Shown: positions 50,211 through 57,983 of the stretch, piece after piece
How the letters are laid out: each line of letters opens with the position of its first letter
Numbering within the stretch: position 1 is the stretch's first letter
Position numbers and translations under genes: made by a program
Notes under the pieces: model-generated
Databases searched by the model: none
The model's input: the letters and a program-made list of their open reading frames with translations, nothing else
Told to the model about the DNA's origin: nothing
DNA from: Candidatus Cryosericum terrychapinii
GTDB lineage: Bacteria > Caldisericota > Caldisericia > Cryosericales > Cryosericaceae
NCBI RefSeq assembly: GCF_003570925.1
Contig: NZ_QXIS01000014.1
Coordinates: 1-59,650 of the forward strand
Direction of reading: 5' to 3'
Length of the DNA stretch: 59,650 nt

Positions 50211-50438
50211 TGGATCATTCGTTGTTGCTGTGGCTGGCCTATCATCGATGGATATACAATCAGGGATCGTACCTCTTCGTTCTTCGCCCCCTGCTTTGTG
50301 GCATTTCCCTTGCTGCCTGAGTTCTTCTCGGAGAACGGTTGGTAACAAGCCGCTCCTCAAGGCACGGTAGATCGTTGCGGTGCAAAGGTCCATGCCATAA
50401 TGGCCAATAATCTGCTCAGGTGACCAGTGCTGTTCCAA
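50202..50438 (-). pseudogene. IS30-family transposase fragment
   Basis: The 78-residue reading frame contains the IS30-family segment EQHWSPEQIIGHYGMD...TIYRALRSGLLP and the later GKCHKAGGEERRGTIPDCISIDDRPA, matching the region between the helix-turn-helix and the DDE catalytic core. The catalytic domain is missing, and the frame stops at the thrC leader hairpin. Clearly a decayed relic. Confidence 0.75.
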
Positions 50439-50735
50439 GCCCTTTAGAATCTGTTTGCAATTCTGACCTCATGACCTTCAGTTGAGGCCTAAATGGCCAT
50501 TTGGTAACTTCCATTTTATCGCATCGGTTTGTCCCGATGGATTTCCTTTTTCAGCTCCTTATACTTAAATTATACATTCGCCAGCAAATAGAGCAAACAA
50601 AGCTCCGACAATTGCCTTATACCAGAAGCTGTCCAACAAAACACCTATTCCGGAACTTGCACGTTCCTCGTGCTCTTGTTCTCCCCTAGCTATTATGAAG
50701 CTCCCAATGATAGTGTTCATACCGTTTTTCGTGGC
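50439..50735. other. Degenerate AT-rich sequence between transposase relics
   Basis: No intact gene. On the minus strand one frame reads a membrane-like stretch (FWYKAIVGALFALFAGECII) ending near 50565, which could be the end of a lost transporter gene; I cannot identify it. Confidence 0.35.
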
Positions 50736-50938
50736 GGAGAGAAACGGATCGAGCGGGCGCCGGTCGAGATCCGCCAAGAGGCCTGGCGCAACGGGGTCTC
50801 GAAGGGCCTGGGTATCGATCACATCAGCGCCTCGCAGGTGAACGAGGTCAACAAGGGGTCGATGGGATGGTCGAGGAGTTCCGCAACCGACCCCTCGACG
50901 CGGAATACTCCGTGGTCTGGCTGGTGGTTTCCGAACTG
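50736..50938 (+). pseudogene. IS256-family transposase fragment, frameshifted
   Basis: One frame reads VEIRQEAWRNGVS and LGIDHISASQVNEV, matching the IS256/Mutator-type segment before the catalytic core, with an internal deletion. The continuation EEFRNRPLDAEYSVVWL appears in another frame, so at least one frameshift is present. The block is more GC-rich than the AT-rich sequence on each side. Both termini and the catalytic core are missing. Confidence 0.75.
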
Positions 50939-51056
50939 CCAAATTGCGAACAATGTTGGACACAACCAAGAAAGCTCTTCTAGATGAATTTCATACTATT
51001 GCCTCTAGAGAAAAGCAAATATGAACCCATAGAAGAGCTTCTGAAGCCAGGATGAA

Positions 51057-52064
51057 CTATTTCCAGCCAGAGGCCATTGTGAGGGCCATTATGGCCTTTT
51101 GGGCATGGAGCCTGTTTTCCGCAATATCGTAAATGATTGAACGAGGGCCACTTGCTACTTCATCGTCCACTTCATTTCCTCTATCAACCGGCATAGGGTG
51201 AATAAAATAGGCCTTGTTCGTCAAATTATTAAGCTCTGAGGTGAACCTCCAATCCTTGTATTGAAGGGCGAGCTTCTGGTCTTCTTCTTTGCCAACGGCA
51301 TATCTCTTTGGACTCATCCAGTTCCTTGAATAGACAACATCAGCACCCTTAACTGCTTCAAACCTGTCATGGGTTATTTCAAACTTTGCTCCAGCTTTCT
51401 CAGCATTTTTCTTTGCTGTCTCAATAACTTCCGGATCAAGGTCAAAACCTTCAGGATATGCCAGAGTGAAGTTCATTCCATATCTTGGAAGAAGGAGGAT
51501 ATCCTCCTGAACGGAGCTCCAGGAACGCACCATTGAGGAATACCCCCACATCATAGTTATTCTTCTGCCCTTGACATCTCCCATGTGTTCCTGCAATCCC
51601 ATAAGGTCTGCAAGCCCCTGGCAGGGGTGATACTTATCATGAGCCATTGAAACAATGGGAATTGATGCATATTTCGCATATTCTCTAAGCAATGTTTCGC
51701 CATCGCCGTACTGCTCAACAGCATCTTCAAGAATCCTTATTCCAAGACCAACACCGTATCTGGACATGATACTTGCCGCATCCTCTATCGTTTCGCCTGC
51801 TTTATCTTTTGACTTCAATCTCATCGCTTTTGGCTCGAGAAATTGAGCATGCCCTCCAAGTTCTGTGGCCGCCGCCTCAAAAGACTGCCTCGTCCTCACC
51901 GAAGGATTATAGAAGAACATGAAGAAAGTCTTGTACTTGAGGATTTCAGTGTATGGCTCTTCATACCTATGCTTCTTCATGCCTTTTGCAAGGGCAAGGA
52001 CTTCATCAAGCCCTTCCTTTCCCCAGTCCTGCGTAGTAATTAGATCCTTACCATAAAGGTCCAT
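51057..52064 (-). CDS. ygeW: Knotted carbamoyltransferase, YgeW family
   Basis: Transcarbamylase-fold enzyme whose substrate is not established. The 335-residue protein has the carbamoyl-phosphate motif SVRTR (55-59), HPCQ (146-149), and the HPMPVDRGNEV motif near 283-293 that marks the YgeW branch. It lies 20 nt after the carbamate kinase gene in a three-gene set. Codon use is AT-richer than in the flanking housekeeping genes. Together with the kinase it could recover ATP from a carbamoylated metabolite of purine or ureide breakdown; this is inference. Confidence 0.88.
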   Translation of the reverse strand: MDLYGKDLITTQDWGKEGLDEVLALAKGMKKHRYEEPYTEILKYKTFFMFFYNPSVRTRQSFEAAATELGGHAQFLEPKAMRLKSKDKAGETIEDAASIMSRYGVGLGIRILEDAVEQYGDGETLLREYAKYASIPIVSMAHDKYHPCQGLADLMGLQEHMGDVKGRRITMMWGYSSMVRSWSSVQEDILLLPRYGMNFTLAYPEGFDLDPEVIETAKKNAEKAGAKFEITHDRFEAVKGADVVYSRNWMSPKRYAVGKEEDQKLALQYKDWRFTSELNNLTNKAYFIHPMPVDRGNEVDDEVASGPRSIIYDIAENRLHAQKAIMALTMASGWK

Positions 52065-52084
52065 TGCCGCCTCCCTGGACTACA

Positions 52085-53170
52085 TTATTCTCTAACGATC
52101 GTCGTCCCGGCTTTTCCTTCTAGCGTTTCAAGATATTTCGAAGTCAAGGAAATATAGGCTTTCTTGCCGCCGCCTTCAAGGAACTTGATAATTGCAAGAA
52201 TCTTGGGTCCCATACTGCCAGCAGGGAAATGCCCTTCAGAATAGTATTTCTTTGCTTCTTCAAGAGTCAAATGTCTCAGGTCAACCTGATCAGGCTTCTG
52301 ATAGTGAAGCTTGGCTCCATCTTCTCCTGTAAATATGGTTAGTGTGACATCAACAACTTCTCCCTTTTCCTTTGCTCTCTCTATGAGCATCGTACCAAGT
52401 AAAGCAGAAGCAAGATCCTTGTCTATCACTGCCTCAACCCCTCTGTAAACCTTCAAATCTTTACCATCTTCAAAAGTAAAGCCATAGTTACTGTGATAAA
52501 CACCATTTTCGTCAGGCTCTTCCATGACAACAGGGATACCACCACCACCAACTGTTATCGGTACCATACCTTTTTCAAGTGCCGCCTCAACGAGATCAAC
52601 CTCAACTATATCAAGGGGTATAGGTGATGGGACAACCTTTCTCCAGATTTCGTTGCCTATTTGGTCTTTCTTGTATAGTTTAACGACCCACCCGTCTATC
52701 TGGGCTCTTTCCATTGCTTGTTCTTTTGTGTAAGATGGGCCGATAAACTTCGTAGGGTTCTGGAAGCCAGGGTCATCTTTACCAACGACAACCTGTGTTA
52801 CAATGCTCACGACCTGTTTGTTGATGCCTTTTGTCTTTAGCTGGTTTGCAAGAATCTGTGCCAACATATACCCCATCGAGCCCTGAGTATCTGCCCCGCA
52901 CACATCAAGGGGAAGAGGAGGAAGTATGGGCCTTGAATACTCTGAGCGAAGAAGAACATTACCTACCTGAGGGCCATTACCGTGCGTAAGAATGTAATCA
53001 TCCTCAGGAAAAGAATTTACGATGTTTGATATATACTCGCAGGTTTGTTTTGTTCTTTTCCACTGCATAGCAATATCGGGGATAATAGCTTTTCCATTTT
53101 CATCAACCAAACCAGCAGGGGCAACTTCATTGCCACCAAAGGCAAAAATCCTGATTTGTCTTTTTCCCAT
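52085..53170 (-). CDS. arcC: Carbamate kinase, long form
   Basis: Makes ATP from carbamoyl phosphate and ADP in fermentative catabolism. Motifs are typical: GGNEVAP near the N-terminus, THGNGPQVG, CGADTQGSMGYML, VGGGGIPV, and the C-terminal AGTTI. At 361 residues it is about 50 longer than the usual arginine-deiminase kinase (about 310), with the extra length spread over the middle region (about 150-300). It lies 46 nt after the first transcarbamylase gene and 20 nt before ygeW. Codon use is AT-richer than its neighbours. Confidence 0.93.
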   Translation of the reverse strand: MGKRQIRIFAFGGNEVAPAGLVDENGKAIIPDIAMQWKRTKQTCEYISNIVNSFPEDDYILTHGNGPQVGNVLLRSEYSRPILPPLPLDVCGADTQGSMGYMLAQILANQLKTKGINKQVVSIVTQVVVGKDDPGFQNPTKFIGPSYTKEQAMERAQIDGWVVKLYKKDQIGNEIWRKVVPSPIPLDIVEVDLVEAALEKGMVPITVGGGGIPVVMEEPDENGVYHSNYGFTFEDGKDLKVYRGVEAVIDKDLASALLGTMLIERAKEKGEVVDVTLTIFTGEDGAKLHYQKPDQVDLRHLTLEEAKKYYSEGHFPAGSMGPKILAIIKFLEGGGKKAYISLTSKYLETLEGKAGTTIVRE

Positions 53171-53216
53171 AATGAACTCCTCTTTCTTTAAATCTCCTAA
53201 ATCTTCTCTTGCAGAA

Positions 53217-54236
53217 TTATCTCATTATCAAGGACATGATTGCTTTTTGAACATGAAGCCTGTTCTCTGCCTCATCATTAACAATAGAGATCTTTGGGTC
53301 ATCAATAAGGAGATCAGTGACTTCAAAGTTTCTACGAGCAGGGAGACAATGCATATAGACAGCATTCTTGCTGGCGACCTTGAAATGCTCATGTGAAATA
53401 CACCAATCATCCTTGTATTTCTTACCCACTTCAGCATGTTTGTCGGGATTCCTGGCCCAGGATTTGGCGTAGATAACATCCGCGTCTTTTGATGCTTTCC
53501 AGATGTCATGCTCAATCGAGAGAGAACCGCCACTTTCTGTCGCTGCCTTTCTCGCAAAGTCGACATATTCACTGTCAAGATCGTAAAGCCCTGGCTCGTC
53601 AGGGTAGGCAAGAGTAATATTCAACCCAAGCGTAGAGCCTGCAGCAATCATTGTCTGGGGTACTCCTGCCGATTTGGCTCTCTCATCATATGCCCATGAC
53701 ATGACGATCTTCTTGTTTCTAGCATGTTCTAAGCCACCAAACTTCTCCATCATCGTGAGAATATCACCCATGATCTGACAGGGGTGCTCCTTGTCATCAA
53801 GCATATTGATTACGGGGATATTCGCATATTCAGCTATTCCTCTTACAACATTTCTAGCATCTCCATATTCGTATGTTTCTGCGCCCATCTGGGTCTTGAG
53901 ATCATAGAGACGAATTGCAAAACCGTCCAAAAACCTCGAAATCATTTCGGCAGTATCCTTCCATGACTCCTTGTGGGAAAGTTGCAATTCCTCAGGATTA
54001 TAGACCTGAGCAGACCCACCAAGCTGAACTATCCCTGTTTGAAAAGAAAGTCGAGTTCTCGTTGAAGGCGATGCAAAAAGCAATCCCAAAACCTTTCCTT
54101 TGAGGATTTCTGCCTGTGGTTCACCCACGGCATTTCTCATTTTGAGCCACTTGGCAACGTCAAGAATTGTTTCCAATTCCTCTCGGTTGAAGTCGAGTAC
54201 GCTAATGAAATCTCTACCTCTCAAATCTGTTTTCAT
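53217..54236 (-). CDS. Transcarbamylase, N-acylornithine-like branch
   Basis: A 339-residue ornithine-transcarbamylase-fold enzyme. Carbamoyl-phosphate motifs SPSTRTR (56-62) and HPCQ (151-154) are present, as is HCLPARRNFEV near 295. The SMG loop that binds ornithine in true ornithine transcarbamylases is not seen; that region reads YAKSW, as in knotted N-acetyl- or N-succinyl-ornithine transcarbamylases. The substrate is therefore uncertain. AAGGAGG precedes the ATG. It is the first gene of the island operon, with its own strong promoter. Confidence 0.85.
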   Translation of the reverse strand: MKTDLRGRDFISVLDFNREELETILDVAKWLKMRNAVGEPQAEILKGKVLGLLFASPSTRTRLSFQTGIVQLGGSAQVYNPEELQLSHKESWKDTAEMISRFLDGFAIRLYDLKTQMGAETYEYGDARNVVRGIAEYANIPVINMLDDKEHPCQIMGDILTMMEKFGGLEHARNKKIVMSWAYDERAKSAGVPQTMIAAGSTLGLNITLAYPDEPGLYDLDSEYVDFARKAATESGGSLSIEHDIWKASKDADVIYAKSWARNPDKHAEVGKKYKDDWCISHEHFKVASKNAVYMHCLPARRNFEVTDLLIDDPKISIVNDEAENRLHVQKAIMSLIMR

Positions 54237-54260
54237 TTTTTACCTCCTTAGGCGCTACTT

Positions 54261-54288
54261 ATCTTAGGCTCTTAGTATTGGCAGTCAA
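54261..54288 (-). promoter_or_regulatory. Promoter for the transcarbamylase operon
   Basis: Minus strand: TTGACT (54283-54288), a 16-nt spacer, and TAAGAT (54261-54266). The leader of about 20 nt leads into AAGGAGG and the ATG. Confidence 0.7.
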
Positions 54289-54390
54289 TAGAGACAGCTA
54301 ATCGACTCATTCACTAGCCACATATGTGTCGGGAATTGTCCAGCTTCCCGTATAGACCGTGTCAGCTCACGTAGGAATGGAGGTGAACCA

Positions 54391-54621
54391 TCAGGTCGTG
54401 AACTCACCAGCAATGGGGGCGTAGCTGCGACGTTTCTTGATGAGCAGGGGTTGCCTTCTCCGGGCGATCTCATCCAGTCGGTCCTGGCACAGGAAGATCT
54501 CGTGGAGAAATGTTGTCATGTCTAGCACTGCGCATATTGCTCGCAGGTGTTCCTTCGTCTGTTCTGCAACATCCTTTCGAGCCAACATCCGTGCGCACGG
54601 TGTCTGTGCTGTGTTGTACAC
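54391..54621 (-). pseudogene. Possible C-terminal transposase fragment
   Basis: A 76-residue frame reading TPCARMLARKDVAEQTKEHLRAI...LDMTTFLHEIFLCQDRL resembles the tail common to integrase-core transposases (consensus TPYxRLLAxxDVxExTKxRLR...LNPxxLxxEIxxLQxxL). No catalytic domain remains. If right, the transcarbamylase island is bounded by transposase relics on both sides. Confidence 0.45.
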
Positions 54622-54759
54622 CTTGGTGATATGGCTTCCGGTCCTTTCCCCCGCAGGAGCTGGAAGGCTCTCAGTGTTTCGCTCCGCATGCGCATCGCGT
54701 TGGGACCGAGAGCCTCTGCAGATTCGCGAGGTGGGCCCCCTGAGGGAAAGGTCCAGGCG

Positions 54760-57204
54760 CTAAGGTTGCACCTGGACAGTGGACGCCGCTTGAAAAACGG
54801 TATCAAGTGCAGCAGATCGGCCCACGATCGCGATCTCCAGAGAACCTGCCAAGGTCGGCGCGTAGGTCACCGTCACGGGCAGTGACGAAGCTGAGGTGAC
54901 GAGCGATCCTCCGATATACACGTCGAATGATACGGCGGCTGATCCGACGGGCTGAACCACGTTGAGACTGAGCGTCATTTGCTGTCCGACCTTGAACTGT
55001 TCTGGAAATGCAGTCACGCTGAGCTCGCTGCCCGACGTGATCTGCTCTTCGTAGACTTCCGTAGGAACTTGGTCCCGGAGCATGGTCCTGACGACGACTC
55101 TGCTATCAGGCCAGTCGGTCGGAGCCAGCTTGGTCGGATCCTCGGCCGCGAGTCGTACGGTCTGAAGAATCGGTGGATGAACCGTGCACGTCTGCGTGGG
55201 TACGTGGCTCGACAGGAAGTACGAGGAGTGAGTCGAGGATGCAGGACAGGCTGCGGTAGCGAGCAATCCTGAGGTGTCACAGATTGTGCGTACCGATACT
55301 CCGTCGGGTTTGGGGCCAAAGTATGTTTGTTTCTGAAGCTTGATAGCCTCCAGCATGTATGCTTTCCATGTCATGGCGGGGAACCGCGAGCCTGCATTCC
55401 GGATGGCAGACATCTGTGCCCGCGCAGCGTCGGCTCCTATGTGGATCACCGTGCAGAGTTCGGGAGTGAAGCCATCGTACCACGCGTCGCGCCAGTCGTT
55501 GGTGCTGCCGGTCTTCCCGGCCGCCTGCAGCCCGCTGATACGCGCGTTGGGAGTGTTCTCGTACACGCCCCTCAGCATTGCCTGCACAAGCCAGGCTGTG
55601 GAGGATGGCACGACCCGGGTTGCAGCGAAGTTGTGCTCCTCGATCGTCGTGCCGTCCTCTGTTTCGATGCGCCGGATTGGATAGGGCGTGATCCGGACTC
55701 CTCCATTGGCGATCGTCGAGTATGCCTCGACCATTTCCAGGGGCGAGACCTCGAAGCTGCCGATGGCGAGAGACACATATGGTTTCAGAGGGGACGTGAC
55801 GCCCATCTTGCGAGCATAGTAGATGACCCTGTCGAGCCCTGCCCTGAGTGTTGTCTTGGCAGCGATGATATTGGACGATTCCTTGATGGCATTGGCCACC
55901 GAGATCCGGCCAAACCATTGGTTGGTACCCAGCCATTCCGGAGGACTCCAGCCGCCAAAGTCCGTAGGTTGCGAAGCGACAATCTCGGACGGGAAGGTTA
56001 CGCCATTGTCGAATGCTGCGGTATAGTCGAAGAGCTTAAACGTCGAACCTGGTTGTCTGGGTGCCAGCACGCGGTTGAAGTTCGTCTCGTCGTAGTTGGT
56101 TCCGCCTACCATGGCCAGAATGTAGCCAGTTCTGGGGTCGACGCTCACCATGCCTACCTGGGGTTGGAAGACCCCAAGGGAATCGCGGTCGCTCTCGACG
56201 AACACCTTGTCTTTCTTGGCCTGGTCCCAGACCTTCTGGACGGCTGATAGCGCCGCTTCCTGGAGCTTGGGGTCGATCGTCGTATAGATGCGCAGTCCCC
56301 CTTGATACAGCATCTCAGCGCCATACTGCTTCTCGACGATGGATTTGATGTAGTCGACGAACCACCCGATGCTTCCATAGGGGGACCGCATGCCGTTCTT
56401 GAGCGTGAGCTTCTCGGCCGCTGCGGTGTCGGCTTGCTCCTGCGTCAGGTAATGGTTGCGCACCATCTTGCGCAGCACGAGTTGCTGCTGCTCGGTGGCC
56501 CGCGTCAGGTCGACATAGGGGTTGTACGCTGATGGGGCAGGGAGAACGCCAATGATCATTGCCGACTGAGCTGCATCAAGGTCCCGTGCATGCACGCCGA
56601 AGTACCCGAGCGCAGCCGCTTCTATGCCATAGAGGCCGTTGCCAAAGTACACGTAGTTGAGGTACATGTTGAGGATTTCTTCCTTCGTATACTGCTTCTC
56701 AAGCCTGTATGCAACGATGATCTCCTTGACCTTCCGTGCTATCGTGACGTCAGTGTCATGGAGGATGGCCTGACGTGCAAGTTGCTGTGTCAGGGTGCTC
56801 GCTCCACGAATACCCCGTCCGAGAAGTGGGTCGATAAGGAGTCCTGCTATGATGCCGTGGAAATCGATGGCACCATGGCTGAAGAATCGCTCATCTTCCG
56901 AGGCAATTAGCGTCTTGATGGCGATCTCGGAAATGTCCGCCAGCTGTTTGGGCAGGCGGTTCTCAGCAAAGTACACTGACGAGAGAAGGTTATCGTTGCG
57001 GTCGAACACCTGAGAAGCCTTAGGCGTCTGGATAAACAGTGATCCGACAGGGGGTACCTGAGTCGAGTAGTGTGCAAAGAGGAGAACGACAAAGGCGCTC
57101 CCGGCAATTCCGACTGCCAGTATCGCGACAAGGAGCCATCCGAGTACGGCTTTAAGCCGCGGACGAGCATGGCGTCTGGGTGAGGTGGCGTGTTCCATAG
57201 TCAA
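54760..57204 (-). CDS. Class A penicillin-binding protein
   Basis: Bifunctional peptidoglycan glycosyltransferase/transpeptidase (PBP1A-like), anchored by one membrane segment at about 19-43. The GT51 domain has the catalytic Glu103 in ASEDERFFSH and the GASTLTQQLARQ motif. The transpeptidase domain has SxxK at Ser387-Lys390, SxN at Ser443-Asn445 and KTG at 564-566. A C-terminal beta-rich extension (about 720-814) follows. The TTG at 57204 is preferred as start because AGGAGG lies 6 nt upstream; the ATG at 57198 is the alternative. The full motif set indicates an active enzyme. Confidence 0.95.
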   Translation of the reverse strand: MTMEHATSPRRHARPRLKAVLGWLLVAILAVGIAGSAFVVLLFAHYSTQVPPVGSLFIQTPKASQVFDRNDNLLSSVYFAENRLPKQLADISEIAIKTLIASEDERFFSHGAIDFHGIIAGLLIDPLLGRGIRGASTLTQQLARQAILHDTDVTIARKVKEIIVAYRLEKQYTKEEILNMYLNYVYFGNGLYGIEAAALGYFGVHARDLDAAQSAMIIGVLPAPSAYNPYVDLTRATEQQQLVLRKMVRNHYLTQEQADTAAAEKLTLKNGMRSPYGSIGWFVDYIKSIVEKQYGAEMLYQGGLRIYTTIDPKLQEAALSAVQKVWDQAKKDKVFVESDRDSLGVFQPQVGMVSVDPRTGYILAMVGGTNYDETNFNRVLAPRQPGSTFKLFDYTAAFDNGVTFPSEIVASQPTDFGGWSPPEWLGTNQWFGRISVANAIKESSNIIAAKTTLRAGLDRVIYYARKMGVTSPLKPYVSLAIGSFEVSPLEMVEAYSTIANGGVRITPYPIRRIETEDGTTIEEHNFAATRVVPSSTAWLVQAMLRGVYENTPNARISGLQAAGKTGSTNDWRDAWYDGFTPELCTVIHIGADAARAQMSAIRNAGSRFPAMTWKAYMLEAIKLQKQTYFGPKPDGVSVRTICDTSGLLATAACPASSTHSSYFLSSHVPTQTCTVHPPILQTVRLAAEDPTKLAPTDWPDSRVVVRTMLRDQVPTEVYEEQITSGSELSVTAFPEQFKVGQQMTLSLNVVQPVGSAAVSFDVYIGGSLVTSASSLPVTVTYAPTLAGSLEIAIVGRSAALDTVFQAASTVQVQP

Positions 57205-57274
57205 GTGGTGCCTCCTGGTTGTCGACACGGAGTGACGGTACACAGGGTTCCGCGAAGAGCAGACATGTGCGGCG

Positions 57275-57778
57275 CTACTGTAGTGACTTCAGCGTCTCCT
57301 TGCGAGCGGCAAAGTCCTGCGAGATGACCTCGAGACGCTTCCGGATGTCTCTCAGTGTATCTCGCCGGCCAAGGTCCTTGGGCGACTCGAACGCAGTCTC
57401 GAGTTCATCAAGATTATCGTATATCTGTGTCTCCAGTTGATAGACCCTTGACAGGAAATCGGGGTCGAGCTGTTCATCGGTGAAGAACGTCGTATCGCCG
57501 TATCCGAGAAACTCTACCTTGTCACGCAGTTCGTTCATTGTTCGAAGGATCTTGGAGATGTCGTCGATGACCGACGTTTCTGCGTCGTTTGCCTTCTCGA
57601 TGACGTCGGAAAGGATTTCCCTGAGGTCGTCCAGCTTGAACACCATGGTATCTCGCACCATCTTGTCGGCAGTGCGGCGCTGGTCTTTGCCCTGATAGCC
57701 CACAAAATTCGGGATGCGAGCTGTCAGTTCTGCGAACCAGTCACGCGCCGTACTTCCTGCGTCGACCTTGTCATTCAT
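57275..57778 (-). CDS. Uncharacterised coiled-coil protein
   Basis: A 167-residue soluble protein of unknown function. It begins with an NxVxxxxARIPNFVGYQGKDQRRTADKMVRD segment, reminiscent of a small widespread family with IPGYxGYxxKxxRRxADK, followed by long amphipathic helices (about 45-165). There is no membrane segment or signal peptide. The ATG at 57778 is set by AAGGGGG 5 nt upstream. It lies 70 nt upstream of the penicillin-binding protein gene on the same strand and divergent from clpC, so an envelope or stress link is possible but only by context. Confidence 0.75.
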   Translation of the reverse strand: MNDKVDAGSTARDWFAELTARIPNFVGYQGKDQRRTADKMVRDTMVFKLDDLREILSDVIEKANDAETSVIDDISKILRTMNELRDKVEFLGYGDTTFFTDEQLDPDFLSRVYQLETQIYDNLDELETAFESPKDLGRRDTLRDIRKRLEVISQDFAARKETLKSLQ

Positions 57779-57880
57779 AGCATCCCCCTTTGCCTTCAAG
57801 AGTCTACCCTATGGATTCTACATGTGGTGGCAGAACAAGTCAAACCATGATGCCGGCCCGCTCTCGCCACAGTCAGCCGT

Positions 57881-57908
57881 TTGACGAAAGCCATCGGCGC
57901 GGTAAACT
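57881..57908 (+). promoter_or_regulatory. Promoter for clpC
   Basis: TTGACG (57881-57886), a 16-nt spacer, and TAAACT (57903-57908). The predicted start near 57915 is 11 nt before a strong leader hairpin. No CIRCE or CtsR heptad pair is seen. Confidence 0.6.
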
Positions 57909-57925
57909 ATCATAGAAACAGACAT

Positions 57926-57944
57926 GCGGGGGTCCGGCCCCCGC
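57926..57944 (+). promoter_or_regulatory. Strong hairpin in the clpC leader
   Basis: GCGGGGG/CCCCCGC, a perfect 7-bp GC stem with a 5-nt loop (TCCGG), about 40 nt before the clpC ATG. It is not followed by a T tract, so it is more likely an RNA-stability or translation-control element than a terminator. Confidence 0.5.
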
Positions 57945-57983
57945 TGGCGTTACATGCAGCGCCGGGAACGGAGGCATTATTCC

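Noticed and set aside
48789-50300. T-box riboswitches upstream of serS or thrC
   Set aside because: The serS leader is too short, and no T-box sequence (AGGGTGGNACCGCG-like) is present before either gene.
54522-54806. 94-residue frame at the end of the PBP gene
   Set aside because: It overlaps the PBP C-terminus in another frame and has no recognisable content.
57800-57983. CIRCE or CtsR operator before clpC
   Set aside because: No TTAGCACTC/GAGTGCTAA pair and only a single half-like GTCAAA; no tandem heptads.
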